This document shows positions 19,327 to 29,014 of a stretch of DNA of 64,000 nucleotides, piece by piece. The position numbers and the translations under genes were made by a program. How positions within the stretch are numbered: the stretch's first letter is position 1; the number at the start of each line of letters is the position of its first letter. A model generated the notes under the pieces. It made no database searches. It saw only the letters and a program-made list of their open reading frames with translations, and was not told where the DNA came from. The stretch is from Rhodobacter sp. SGA-6-6 (GTDB lineage: Bacteria > Pseudomonadota > Alphaproteobacteria > Rhodobacterales > Rhodobacteraceae): the NCBI RefSeq assembly GCF_011043545.1, contig NZ_JAAKGP010000009.1:59023-123022 (forward strand), given 5' to 3'.

Positions 19327-20085
19327 ATAGCCCTGCGACTTGAAGCTGAGTTCGCGCGATTTGCCGATGATCAGGTGGTCGTGCAGGGTGATGCCCAGGG
19401 CATGGGCGGCGTCCTGCACCTGGCAGGTCATCGAGATGTCCGCCTCGGACGGCGTAGGGTCGCCCGAGGGATGGTTGTGCACCAGGATCAGCGCCGAGGC
19501 GTTCAACTCCAGCGCGCGTTTCACTACCTCGCGCGGGTAGACCGGCACATGGTCGACGGTGCCGCGGGCCTGTTCCTCGTCGGCGATCAGAACATTCTTG
19601 CGGTCGAGGAAGAGGATGCGGAACTGTTCCGTCTCTCGGTGCGCCATGGCGGTGTGGCAATAATCCAGCAGCGCGTCCCAGCTGCCGAGCAGCGGGCGGT
19701 TGATCACCCGGGCGCGCATCATCCTTTGCGCGGCGGCCTCGACGATCTTCAGCTCCTGCACCACGGCCTCGCCCACCCCCTTCACCATCATCAGCCGGGC
19801 GGGGGTGGCGGAGACGACGCGGTTGAAATCGCCGAATGTATCCAGCAGAAGCCGGGCCAGCGGTTTCACGTCCTGCCGCGGGATGGCGCGGAACAGGACC
19901 AGCTCCAGCAGTTCGTAATCCGGCATCGCCGCGGCGCCGCCTTCCATGAAGCGGCTGCGCAGGCGCTTGCGGTGGTCGGCGATGTAGCTGGGCAGCCGGC
20001 CGGGCAGGGCCGCGGGCGCGGCCTCATCCTCGTCGCCATCGGGGGCGAAGAGGGGAAGCGATGCGTCTGAGAAACCCTGTGCCAT
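19321..20085 (-). CDS. radC: RadC family JAB-domain protein
   Basis: A 254-residue protein with an N-terminal helix-hairpin-helix region (LLLDTFGDFNRVV, MMVKGVGEAVVQELK) and a C-terminal JAB/MPN metalloprotease-like domain. The JAMM metal site is complete: HNHPSGDPTPSEAD near residue 205, with an upstream glutamate in TEQFRILFLDRKN. RadC was long called a DNA-repair protein, but its biochemical role is unsettled. It is convergent with the PBP-OmpA gene, and a CtrA-like site and a long palindrome lie upstream. Confidence 0.93.
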   Translation of the reverse strand: MAQGFSDASLPLFAPDGDEDEAAPAALPGRLPSYIADHRKRLRSRFMEGGAAAMPDYELLELVLFRAIPRQDVKPLARLLLDTFGDFNRVVSATPARLMMVKGVGEAVVQELKIVEAAAQRMMRARVINRPLLGSWDALLDYCHTAMAHRETEQFRILFLDRKNVLIADEEQARGTVDHVPVYPREVVKRALELNASALILVHNHPSGDPTPSEADISMTCQVQDAAHALGITLHDHLIIGKSRELSFKSQGYL

Positions 20086-20108
20086 GCCGCGCAGGGTGGC
20101 ACGGCGGC

Positions 20109-20126
20109 GGTGAAGAAAGGGTTAAC
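20109..20126 (-). promoter_or_regulatory. Possible CtrA-type site upstream of radC
   Basis: On the minus strand the sequence reads GTTAACCCTTTCTTCACC, that is TTAA, seven bases, TTCA. The CtrA consensus is TTAA-N7-TTAA, so one base differs. It lies about 25-40 bp upstream of the radC ATG. Confidence 0.3.
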
Positions 20127-20134
20127 AGCATCCG

Positions 20135-20201
20135 CTCGTCGAGCACTTCGTGCACTCCTCGCCTGTCCGGTCGGCGAGGAGTGCACGAAGTGCCCGACGA
20201 G
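20135..20201. repeat. Long palindromic intergenic repeat, copy A
   Basis: Two 29-nt arms (20135-20163 and 20173-20201) are complementary with a single mismatch around a 9-nt loop. The right arm ends CCCGACGAG, followed by CCCCGG and, after four more bases, the dnaJ stop codon. A related element at 33123-33196 shares the 15-mer CCCGACGAGCCCCGG and the general design, so this is a dispersed family. It may also act as the dnaJ transcript terminator or stabiliser. Confidence 0.88.
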
Positions 20202-20210
20202 CCCCGGGGA

Positions 20211-21368
20211 TCAGCCCTTCATCCCGTCCCAGAAGCCCTTCACCTTGGCGAAGAAGGACTTGCCTTCCGGGTTGTTCTCTTCCGACAGCTTCTCGAACTC
20301 GCGCAGCAGTTCCTTCTGCCGGGCGGTCAGGTTCACCGGGGTTTCCACCGCCAGTTCGATCACCATGTCGCCGGTGCCGGCGCCGCGCAGGGCGGGCATC
20401 CCCTTGCCGCGCAGCCGCATCTGCTTGCCGGACTGGGCGCCGGCGGGAACCTTCACCCGGGCGCGGCCGCCGTCGATGGTGGGCACCTCGACCTCGCCGC
20501 CCAAGGCCGCCGCGGGCATCGAGATCGGCACGCGGCAGAACAGATGCACGCCGTCGCGCTGGAAGATCGCGTGGTCCCTGACCTCGATGAAGATATACAG
20601 GTCGCCCTGCGGCCCGCCGCGCAGGCCGGCCTCGCCCTCGCCGGCCAGGCGGATGCGGGTGCCGGTCTCCACCCCCGCGGGGATGTTCACCGACAGCTGG
20701 CGTTCCTTCTCCACCCGCCCGGCGCCGTGGCAGGTCTTGCAGGGGTTCTTGATGGTCTGGCCCATGCCGTTGCAGGTGGGGCAGGTGCGTTCGACCGTGA
20801 AGAAGCCCTGCTGCGCCCGCACCTTGCCCATGCCGGAGCAGGTCGGGCAGGTGACGGGTTCCGCCCCGCCCTCGGCGCCGGTGCCGCGGCAGGTCTCGCA
20901 GGTCACGCTGGCGGGGATGGTGATGGTCTTCTGCGCGCCCTGGAACGCTTCTTCCAGCGTCACCCGCAGGTTGTAGCGCAGGTCGGAGCCGCGCTGCGCC
21001 CGTTGCCGCGCGCCGCCCCCGCCGCCGCCGCGGCCCATGAAATCGCCGAACAGGTCCTCGAACACGTCCGAGAAGGCGCTGGCGAAATCGCCCTGCTGGA
21101 AGCCGCCGGCCCGCGGGCCGCCCCCGCCGCCGCCCATGCCGTTCTCGAAGGCGGCATGGCCGAAGCGGTCGTAGGCCGCCTTCTTCTGTTCGTCCTTCAG
21201 CACGTCCCAGGCTTCGTTCACTTCCTTGAACTGGGCCTCGGCCTGCGGATTGTCGGCGTTGCGGTCGGGGTGCAGTTCCTTGGCCTTCTGGCGATAAGCC
21301 TTCTTCAGCTCATCGGCAGAAGCCCCGCGCTTGGCCCCGAGAATGTCGTAGTAGTCGCGCTTTGCCAC
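20211..21368 (-). CDS. dnaJ: Chaperone protein DnaJ
   Basis: A 385-residue Hsp40 co-chaperone that stimulates DnaK ATPase. The J domain spans residues 1-70 with the HPD triad ([10 protein letters not shown]). A Gly/Phe-rich region follows (about 75-125, with GGGGGG runs). The zinc domain has four CxxCxGxG repeats ([32 protein letters not shown]) over about residues 145-210, then the C-terminal substrate-binding domains. It follows dnaK by 72 bp on the same strand, with a large hairpin in the gap. A dispersed palindrome begins directly after its stop. Confidence 0.98.
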   Translation of the reverse strand: MAKRDYYDILGAKRGASADELKKAYRQKAKELHPDRNADNPQAEAQFKEVNEAWDVLKDEQKKAAYDRFGHAAFENGMGGGGGGPRAGGFQQGDFASAFSDVFEDLFGDFMGRGGGGGGARQRAQRGSDLRYNLRVTLEEAFQGAQKTITIPASVTCETCRGTGAEGGAEPVTCPTCSGMGKVRAQQGFFTVERTCPTCNGMGQTIKNPCKTCHGAGRVEKERQLSVNIPAGVETGTRIRLAGEGEAGLRGGPQGDLYIFIEVRDHAIFQRDGVHLFCRVPISMPAAALGGEVEVPTIDGGRARVKVPAGAQSGKQMRLRGKGMPALRGAGTGDMVIELAVETPVNLTARQKELLREFEKLSEENNPEGKSFFAKVKGFWDGMKG

Positions 21369-21386
21369 GGCAAAACCCTCAGCTGC

Positions 21387-21432
21387 AACCGGAGAGGGGC
21401 GGCCCGTTGCCAGACCGCCCCCCGTTCCGGTT
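21387..21432. other. Large hairpin between dnaK and dnaJ
   Basis: AACCGGAGAGGGGCGG at 21387-21402 is complementary, with small internal loops, to the stretch 21415-21432. No T-run follows on the minus strand. It could lower read-through or set differential stability so that DnaK is made in excess of DnaJ, a known need; this is inference from position. Confidence 0.55.
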
Positions 21433-21440
21433 CAAGCGGA

Positions 21441-23348
<1,908 letters not shown>

Positions 23349-23457
23349 GTGTATATCCCTTTCTATCAGGCGATCTGCCAGCCGCGGGCCCTGTAGCGTT
23401 CGGCACCCTTGGCCGGGTATGGATGCCGCGGGGGCGACCCCTTGGCAGGACTTGGCG

Positions 23458-23486
23458 TATATAGGCAGGTGCAATTGCGCCTGCAA
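23458..23486 (-). promoter_or_regulatory. Predicted dnaK promoter with palindromic spacer
   Basis: On the minus strand TTGCAG (23486-23481) and TATATA (23463-23458) are separated by exactly 17 bp. The stretch 23465-23484, GCAGGTGCAATTGCGCCTGC, is a 20-bp palindrome with one mismatch that fills the spacer and overlaps the -35 box. The boxes fit sigma70; CCTATATA also resembles the alphaproteobacterial heat-shock -10 element. The palindrome could be an operator. Confidence 0.6.
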
Positions 23487-23551
23487 CGGCTGCGGCACGG
23501 AGTCTGCTGCGAATTTTCCGAAGGATGGCGCGCGGGACGGCCTTTGCGCCG

Positions 23552-24163
23552 TCAGTCGCGGTGCTCCAGCGTGCAGCAGCCGCGGAACAGCCGGTTGCCG
23601 TCCGGGCTGGCGATGAACAGCCGGGCGTCGAGGCCGAAGCGGCGGTCGGACATGCCGTCGCTGCAGGTCTCGCGGGTGACGGTCAGTTGATACAGATCGT
23701 CCCCGCCGCTGCCCCGGGCCAGCACGAAATAGCCTTCCGGCGCGACCATCTCGGCCGAGACCGACAGGAGCCGCGGTTCCTCGCCCGGCGTCTCGAAGCT
23801 GTCGCTTCCGCCGTCATGGGCCAGCAGCCAGAACGGCTCTGTCCCCAGGCAGGTCATCGGGCGGGGCAGGGTGTTGGCGGCGGGGTCCGGGCGGGCGGCC
23901 AGATAGCGCAGCGCGACCCAGCCATTGCCCTCGCCCGTCGAGACCATGCCCCATTTCCCGTCGCCGGACAGGGCGACGACCTCGATCCCCTTCGCATCCG
24001 GGGCAAGCGTCCGCAGGACCGGCGCCCCTGCCGAGGGCTCCGCCCGGACGTTCAGCACGTCGCCGGCGGCGACGCCTGCGACATCGTAGACGGCGGGCAG
24101 GTCCTGCGCCGGGGCGGGGCCTGCGGCAAGCCAGAGGGCCAGGGCAAGGGCGCGGCGGATCAT
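23552..24163 (-). CDS. Periplasmic SH3-domain protein of unknown function
   Basis: A 203-residue exported protein with the signal peptide [21 protein letters not shown] bacterial SH3 domain follows (about residues 28-90: [40 protein letters not shown]). The C-terminal domain has four cysteines ([27 protein letters not shown]) that could form disulfides and contains TEPFW, as in COG3650-like envelope proteins. Its ATG overlaps the stop of the upstream export permease (ATGA), so the two are translated together. Whether it takes part in polysaccharide export is not known. Confidence 0.85.
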   Translation of the reverse strand: MIRRALALALWLAAGPAPAQDLPAVYDVAGVAAGDVLNVRAEPSAGAPVLRTLAPDAKGIEVVALSGDGKWGMVSTGEGNGWVALRYLAARPDPAANTLPRPMTCLGTEPFWLLAHDGGSDSFETPGEEPRLLSVSAEMVAPEGYFVLARGSGGDDLYQLTVTRETCSDGMSDRRFGLDARLFIASPDGNRLFRGCCTLEHRD

Positions 24164-24984
24164 TGCCGTTTCTGCCAGCTCAGCGAGACATGCTTGCGGG
24201 TGTAGAACTCGGCCATCAGTCCGATCAGGATGCAGACCAACGCCACCTTGATCGGATATTCCACCGAGGTATAGCGGGCGTGGTAGTTCAGGAACATGTG
24301 CCCGCGGGCCTGGTCGATGGTGTGGAACAGCGGGTTCCAGTCGAACAGCGCCCGGCGCGAGGCGGGCAACATGCTGGCCACGAACATCTTGCCGGAGGCG
24401 ATCATGTTGGCGCGCTGGTAGATGGTGGAGAGGATGCCCACCACCTCGGGCTGCCAGGGCTTGGCGGCGTAGAAGATCAGCCCGATCGCCGCGCCGGAAA
24501 ACCACGACAGCAGCAGCATCCCCAGCACGCCGACGGGTTCGTAGATGGTCAGCGGGGCCCAGAGGGTGTGGTAGAACAGCAGGATCACCGCCATGGCGAA
24601 CAGCTGCTGATAAAGCGCCGCCAGGGCCGCCGAGACCACGGCGACCACCGGGTTCATCGGCGCGTGCATCATCATCGGCGAGGTCGGCCCGTCCGCGCTG
24701 GAGACCGCGCCGAGCGCCTTGGTATGGGTCAGGAACATGAAGACGCCGGACATCACGTAAAGGATGAAGTCGCCGCGGATCGGGCTGCTTTTCAGCCCCA
24801 TCACCCAGAACATCACCACGAAGATCACCAGCACCAGCGTGGCCTGCACCACGTTCATCACCATGCCGTAGACGGCATTGCCATGGCTCTTGCGCAGGTT
24901 GCGGATGGTGGCGTGGTAGATCAGTTCGAGAAACTCGAACCCCGAGCGGATGCGCGACGGGCGTTTCGCCTGCGGTCGAAACAT
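24160..24984 (-). CDS. ABC-2 type polysaccharide export permease (KpsM/RfbD-like)
   Basis: A 274-residue integral membrane protein with about six membrane segments (ATLVLVIFVVMFWVMGL, LFAMAVILLFYHTLW, VGVLGMLLLSWFSGAAIGLI, IKVALVCILIGLMAEFY). The end, FYTRKHVSLSW, resembles KpsM-type capsule exporters. Such permeases pair with an ATPase (KpsT-like) to move lipid-linked or Kdo-linked polysaccharide across the inner membrane, but no partner ATPase is in this window. ATG 24984 is chosen for the short cytoplasmic N-terminus typical of the family and the GGACCGGAA before it. It is divergent from cysQ-kdsB. Confidence 0.88.
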   Translation of the reverse strand: MFRPQAKRPSRIRSGFEFLELIYHATIRNLRKSHGNAVYGMVMNVVQATLVLVIFVVMFWVMGLKSSPIRGDFILYVMSGVFMFLTHTKALGAVSSADGPTSPMMMHAPMNPVVAVVSAALAALYQQLFAMAVILLFYHTLWAPLTIYEPVGVLGMLLLSWFSGAAIGLIFYAAKPWQPEVVGILSTIYQRANMIASGKMFVASMLPASRRALFDWNPLFHTIDQARGHMFLNYHARYTSVEYPIKVALVCILIGLMAEFYTRKHVSLSWQKRQ

Positions 24985-25103
24985 TTCCGGTCCTTCGGCT
25001 GCTGCCTCTGCCCATTCAAGCCGGGAAATCTTGCCGTTCCCTTGACGGCGCAGGATAAGCGGGCAAGGAGAGCAAAGCAACTGCCGCGATCCCGGAGGAT
25101 TCC

Positions 25104-25880
25104 ATGGACTTTCACCGCCTCGTCCCCGTCATCCGCCAGCTGGCGCTGGAGGCCGGCGAGAAGATCATGGAGGTCTATGAGCGGCCCGATTTCGAGGTGA
25201 AGTCCAAGGGCGACTCCAGCCCGGTGACCGAGGCGGACGAGGCGGCGGATGCCCTGATCTCGGCCGGGCTGCGCCGGGAGTTCCCCGATGTGGTGCTGAT
25301 CACCGAGGAGCAGGCGGCCAGCCACGGCTTGCGCGCGAAGACCTTCCTGATCGTCGATCCGCTGGACGGCACCAAGGAATTCGTCCAGCGCCGCGGAGAT
25401 TTCACCGTGAACATCGCCTATGTGCAGGACGGCGTGCCGCTGCGCGGCGTGGTCTATGCCCCGGCGCAGCAGCGGCTGTTCTACACCCTGCCCGACGGCG
25501 CGGCGGTGGAGGAATCGCTGAAGGACGGCAGCCAGCGGCCGATCCGGGTGTCCACCCCCGACAATACGGCGCTGATGGTGGTGGCGTCGAAATCCCACCG
25601 CGACCAGGCGACCGAGGATTATATCGGCAGATATGCAGTGAAGGATTCCCGCTCGGCCGGGTCCAGCCTGAAGTTCTGTCTGGTGGCGACCGGCGAGGCG
25701 GACCTCTACCCCCGGCTCGGCCGGACGATGGAATGGGACACCGCGGCGGGCGATGCGGTGCTGCGCGGGGCGGGCGGGCAGGTGGTGCGCTTCGACGACC
25801 ATGCGCCGCTGGCCTATGGCAAGCCGGGCTGGGACAACCCGTTCTTCATCGCGCTGGCCCCGGGCGTCGTGCTGAAATGA
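25104..25880 (+). CDS. cysQ: 3'(2'),5'-bisphosphate nucleotidase CysQ
   Basis: A 258-residue member of the inositol-monophosphatase fold that removes the 3' phosphate from PAP, the by-product of PAPS-dependent sulfation and sulfate reduction. Metal-site motifs are in place: ITEEQA (first Glu), DPLDGTKEFVQRRGDFTVNI and EWDTAAGDAVLRGAGG. A CGGAGG ribosome binding site precedes the ATG. Its last codon overlaps the kdsB start (ATGA), and a sulfotransferase lies 6 kb downstream, so it may serve surface-glycan sulfation as well as cysteine synthesis. Confidence 0.95.
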   Translation: MDFHRLVPVIRQLALEAGEKIMEVYERPDFEVKSKGDSSPVTEADEAADALISAGLRREFPDVVLITEEQAASHGLRAKTFLIVDPLDGTKEFVQRRGDFTVNIAYVQDGVPLRGVVYAPAQQRLFYTLPDGAAVEESLKDGSQRPIRVSTPDNTALMVVASKSHRDQATEDYIGRYAVKDSRSAGSSLKFCLVATGEADLYPRLGRTMEWDTAAGDAVLRGAGGQVVRFDDHAPLAYGKPGWDNPFFIALAPGVVLK

Positions 25881-26674
25881 AGGCGCTGATCGCCATCCCG
25901 GCCCGCTATGCCAGCACCCGCTATCCGGGCAAGCCCCTGGTGGCGTTGAAGGGGCCGGACGGCGAGAAGACCCTGATCCGCCGCAGCTGGGAGGCGGCGA
26001 TGGCGGTGCAGGGCATCGACCGGGTGGTGGTGGCGACCGACGATGCCCGCATCGCCGACCATGCCGCGGGCTTCGGGGCCGAGGTGGTGATGACCTCCTC
26101 CGACGCCCGCAACGGCACCGAGCGCTGCGCCGAGGTGGCGGCGCAGCTGCCGGGCTACGACGCCATCGTGAACCTGCAGGGCGATGCGCCGCTGACCCCC
26201 GCCTGGTTCGTCGAGGACCTGCTGCGCGGCCTTGCCGCCGATCCGGCGGCCGAGATCGCCACCCCGGTGCTGCGCTGCGACGGCCGGGCGGTGTCCGGTT
26301 TCCTGGCCGACCGCCGCGCCGGCCGGGTGGGCGGCACCACCGCCGTCTTCGGCGCCGGCGGGCGGGGGCTTTACTTCTCCAAGGAGGTCATCCCCTATAC
26401 CGGGCGCGACTATGCGCCGGACGAGCCGACCCCGGTCTTCCACCATGTCGGCGTCTACGCCTACCGCCCGGCGGCGCTGGCGGCCTATCCGTCCTGGCCC
26501 ATCGGCCCGCTGGAAACCCTGGAGGGGCTGGAGCAGCTGCGCTTCCTGGAAAACGGCCGCGCGGTGCTTTGCGTCGAGGTGGAGGCGAAGGGTCGCCAGT
26601 TCTGGGAATTGAACAACCCTTCGGACGTGCCGGTGATCGAGGCGATGCTGCGCGGCGATCTGCCCGAAGGCTGA
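25877..26674 (+). CDS. kdsB: 3-deoxy-manno-octulosonate cytidylyltransferase KdsB
   Basis: A 265-residue enzyme that makes CMP-Kdo from CTP and Kdo for LPS core or Kdo-linked capsules. Motifs are IAIPARYASTRYPGKPL at the N-terminus, VVVATDDARIADHA, MTSSDARNGTERCAEV, the NLQGDAPL active-site segment, and HHVGVYAYRPAALAAY near the end. At several positions it differs from the E. coli type (NGTERCAEV for SGTDRLAEV, NLQGDAPLTP for NVQGDEPLIP), as I would expect of the alphaproteobacterial branch. The ATG overlaps the cysQ stop, so the two are translationally coupled. Confidence 0.93.
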   Translation: MKALIAIPARYASTRYPGKPLVALKGPDGEKTLIRRSWEAAMAVQGIDRVVVATDDARIADHAAGFGAEVVMTSSDARNGTERCAEVAAQLPGYDAIVNLQGDAPLTPAWFVEDLLRGLAADPAAEIATPVLRCDGRAVSGFLADRRAGRVGGTTAVFGAGGRGLYFSKEVIPYTGRDYAPDEPTPVFHHVGVYAYRPAALAAYPSWPIGPLETLEGLEQLRFLENGRAVLCVEVEAKGRQFWELNNPSDVPVIEAMLRGDLPEG

Positions 26675-26828
26675 CGCAGCCGCGGCAACATTCCCCCCTG
26701 CCTTCTCGGGGCGTGGTGGTAATTATGCCGTGAATAGCGTATGTTCGCCAAAATCCGGCCAGATTGTTCACTAATGTAAACAATCCAACGGTAGCCTCTG
26801 CCCAAGGCGGCAGAACAGAAACGAGTAG
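26675..26828. promoter_or_regulatory. AT-richer region upstream of galU with inverted repeat
   Basis: This gap is clearly poorer in GC than its surroundings. GATTGTT (26762-26768) and AACAATC (26779-26785) form an inverted repeat around 10 bp. The right half includes GTAAACAAT, which recurs on the other strand upstream of the second glycosyltransferase. No well-formed -35/-10 pair stands out. Confidence 0.4.
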
Positions 26829-27728
26829 ATGATGAAAGCCAAGAAGGTCACCAAGGCAGTCTTTCCGGTCGCCGGTCTGGGAACCCGATTCCTGCCCGCC
26901 ACCAAATCCATCCCGAAAGAGATCATGACGCTGGTGGACCGCCCGCTGATCCAATACGCCATCGACGAGGCGCGGGCGGCCGGGATCAAGGAATTCATCT
27001 TCGTGACCAGCCGCGGCAAATCCGCGCTGGAGGATTATTTCGACAACGCGCCCGAGCTGGAATCGGAGCTGCGCAAGAAGGGCAAGACCGAGCTGCTGGA
27101 GGTGTTGAAGGACACCAACATGGATTCGGGCGCCATCGCCTATGTCCGGCAGAACCGGCCGATGGGCCTGGGCCATGCCGTCTGGTGCGCCCGCCGCCTG
27201 ATCGGGGACGAACCCTTCGCGGTGCTGCTGCCCGACGACGTGATCGCGGCGGAAAAGCCCTGCCTGCAGCAGATGGTCGAGGCCTATGAACAGACCGGCG
27301 GCTGCATGGTCGCCGCGATGGAGGTGCCTCCGGCCAAGGCCAGCAGCTACGGCGTTCTGGACATCGCCGAGGACCTGGGCGCCATCGTCCGCGCCAAGGG
27401 CATGGTCGAGAAGCCGAAGGCCGAGGAGGCGCCCTCGAACCTGGCGGTGATCGGGCGTTACATCCTGTCGCCCAAGGTGCTGACCAACCTCAACCGGATG
27501 AAGCAGGGCGCCGGCGGCGAGATCCAGCTGACCGACGCCATCGCTGAAGAGGTGAACGGCAAGGCCGGCGTCTACGGCTACCGCTTCCGCGGCCAGCGCT
27601 ACGACTGCGGCTCCAAGGCCGGCTTCCTGCAGGCCACGGTGGCCTTCGGCCTGTCGCGCCCCGATCTCTGCGGCGAATTCGGCGCCTATCTCAGCGACAT
27701 GATGGCGCAGCGCCAGGCAGCGCAATAG
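26829..27728 (+). CDS. galU: UTP-glucose-1-phosphate uridylyltransferase GalU
   Basis: A 299-residue nucleotidyltransferase that makes UDP-glucose, precursor of glycans and of UDP-glucuronate. The N-terminal signature AVFPVAGLGTRFLPATKSIP, the segment IPKEIMTLVDRPLIQYAIDE, the product loop FAVLLPDDVI and the late PYDCGSKxGF-like site QRYDCGSKAGFLQATV are all present. Two adjacent ATGs give MMKAKK; either could be used. It begins after a 154-bp AT-richer gap and is followed 4 bp later by a glycosyltransferase, so it probably heads a glycan operon. Confidence 0.96.
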   Translation: MMKAKKVTKAVFPVAGLGTRFLPATKSIPKEIMTLVDRPLIQYAIDEARAAGIKEFIFVTSRGKSALEDYFDNAPELESELRKKGKTELLEVLKDTNMDSGAIAYVRQNRPMGLGHAVWCARRLIGDEPFAVLLPDDVIAAEKPCLQQMVEAYEQTGGCMVAAMEVPPAKASSYGVLDIAEDLGAIVRAKGMVEKPKAEEAPSNLAVIGRYILSPKVLTNLNRMKQGAGGEIQLTDAIAEEVNGKAGVYGYRFRGQRYDCGSKAGFLQATVAFGLSRPDLCGEFGAYLSDMMAQRQAAQ

Positions 27729-27732
27729 GCCC

Positions 27733-28806
27733 ATGGGGGCAGGCCCCCAGTCCTGGCCCATCGGCGACCTGCCCTCCGGGGCGGGCCGCGGTCTCCGCCC
27801 CTTCTGGAGGGCGGCCCGGCTGCGGCTTCGGCGGCAGATCTGGCTGGCCCGGGCGATCCGCAAGCGGCGCGAGCTGCGGGTCGTCGCCGACAACACCGCC
27901 GGGTTGCGGCGGGGGGCGATCCTCTGCGTGACGGTGGTCCGCAACGAGATCGACCGCCTGCCGCATTTCCTGCAGCACCACCGCCGGCTGGGCGTCGACC
28001 ATTTCCTGGTCGTCGACAACGGCAGCCTGGACGGGACCGCAGAGTTCCTGTCCGGGCAGTCGGATGTCTCGCTCTGGTCGACCCGGGGCAGCTACAAGAA
28101 ATCCCGCTTCGGGCTGGACTGGACCAACTGGCTGCTCTTGCGCCACGGCCACGGCCGCTGGTGCCTGACCGTCGATGCCGACGAGCTGCTGGTCTATCCC
28201 AACTGGGAGACCCGCCCCCTGCCCGCGCTGACCCGCTGGCTGGAGGGGACGGGCCAGCAGGCCATGGCGGCGATGATGCTGGAGCTTTATCCCGACGGCC
28301 CGCTTTCGGCGCAGGATTATCGCCCGGGCGACGACCCGCTCAGCGTGCTGCGCTGGTTCGACAGCGGCAACTACAGCCTTCAGGTCCAGCCCCGGCTGCG
28401 CAACCTGTGGATCCAGGGCGGCCCGCGGGCGCGGGTGTTCTTCGCCGGCGATCCGCGCCGGGCGCCGACGCTGAACAAGGTGCCGCTGGTGAAATGGCAC
28501 TGGCGCTATGCCTATCACAATTCCACCCATACCCTGCTGCCGCCACGGCTGAACGCCGTCTTCGACGAGACGGGGGGCGAGATGACCTCGGGCGCGCTGC
28601 TGCACACCAAGTTCCTGCCCTCGATCGTCCGCAAATCGGCCGAAGAGAAGGACCGCCGCCAGCATTTCGCCGACCCGGCCCGTTTCGGCGCCTATTACGA
28701 CGGGCTGATCGCCGACCCGGTGCTGCATTGCCCCGCCTCGCGTCGTTATACCGGCTGGCGGCAGCTGGAATCGCTGGGGCTGATCTCGCGCGGGGGCTGG
28801 GTGTGA
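27733..28806 (+). CDS. GT2-like glycosyltransferase (Glyco_tranf_2_4 type), paralogue 1
   Basis: A 357-residue cytoplasmic enzyme. VVRNEIDRLPHFLQHHRRLG, followed by VDHFLVVDNGSLDGT, is the nucleotide-sugar-binding start of this GT2/GT92-like family. A DxD metal site lies in WCLTVDADELLVYP. Further conserved blocks (LNKVPLVKWHWRYAY, STHTLLPPRLNAVFDE, LLHTKFL) are shared with the next gene. It starts 4 bp after galU. A hairpin (TGGGGG with CCCCCA) covers its start codon, so translation may depend on ribosomes coming from galU. The N-terminus is about 25 residues longer than the paralogue. Acceptor and sugar are unknown. Confidence 0.85.
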   Translation: MGAGPQSWPIGDLPSGAGRGLRPFWRAARLRLRRQIWLARAIRKRRELRVVADNTAGLRRGAILCVTVVRNEIDRLPHFLQHHRRLGVDHFLVVDNGSLDGTAEFLSGQSDVSLWSTRGSYKKSRFGLDWTNWLLLRHGHGRWCLTVDADELLVYPNWETRPLPALTRWLEGTGQQAMAAMMLELYPDGPLSAQDYRPGDDPLSVLRWFDSGNYSLQVQPRLRNLWIQGGPRARVFFAGDPRRAPTLNKVPLVKWHWRYAYHNSTHTLLPPRLNAVFDETGGEMTSGALLHTKFLPSIVRKSAEEKDRRQHFADPARFGAYYDGLIADPVLHCPASRRYTGWRQLESLGLISRGGWV

Positions 28807-29014
28807 CCGGCCTGCCCGGAAGGACAGGAAATGGCCGCAATTGTTTACTTCCACCCGGCCAGGCCTTAGAATCGATGCAACAAAAGCCTGAACGGGAAAC
28901 AATGGCGGCGGATCGGGCACGGGGCAGGGATAACGGGACAAGGGGCGAAAGGCTTTCGCAAGACCTTGGTGACAGGTTTTCCTCCGGCAAATCCACCGAT
29001 GGCAGGGGCGACGG

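Noticed and set aside
21387..21432. dnaK terminator between dnaK and dnaJ
   Set aside because: The hairpin is strong but no T-run follows on the coding strand and the next gene is 20 bp on, so I list it only as a hairpin.
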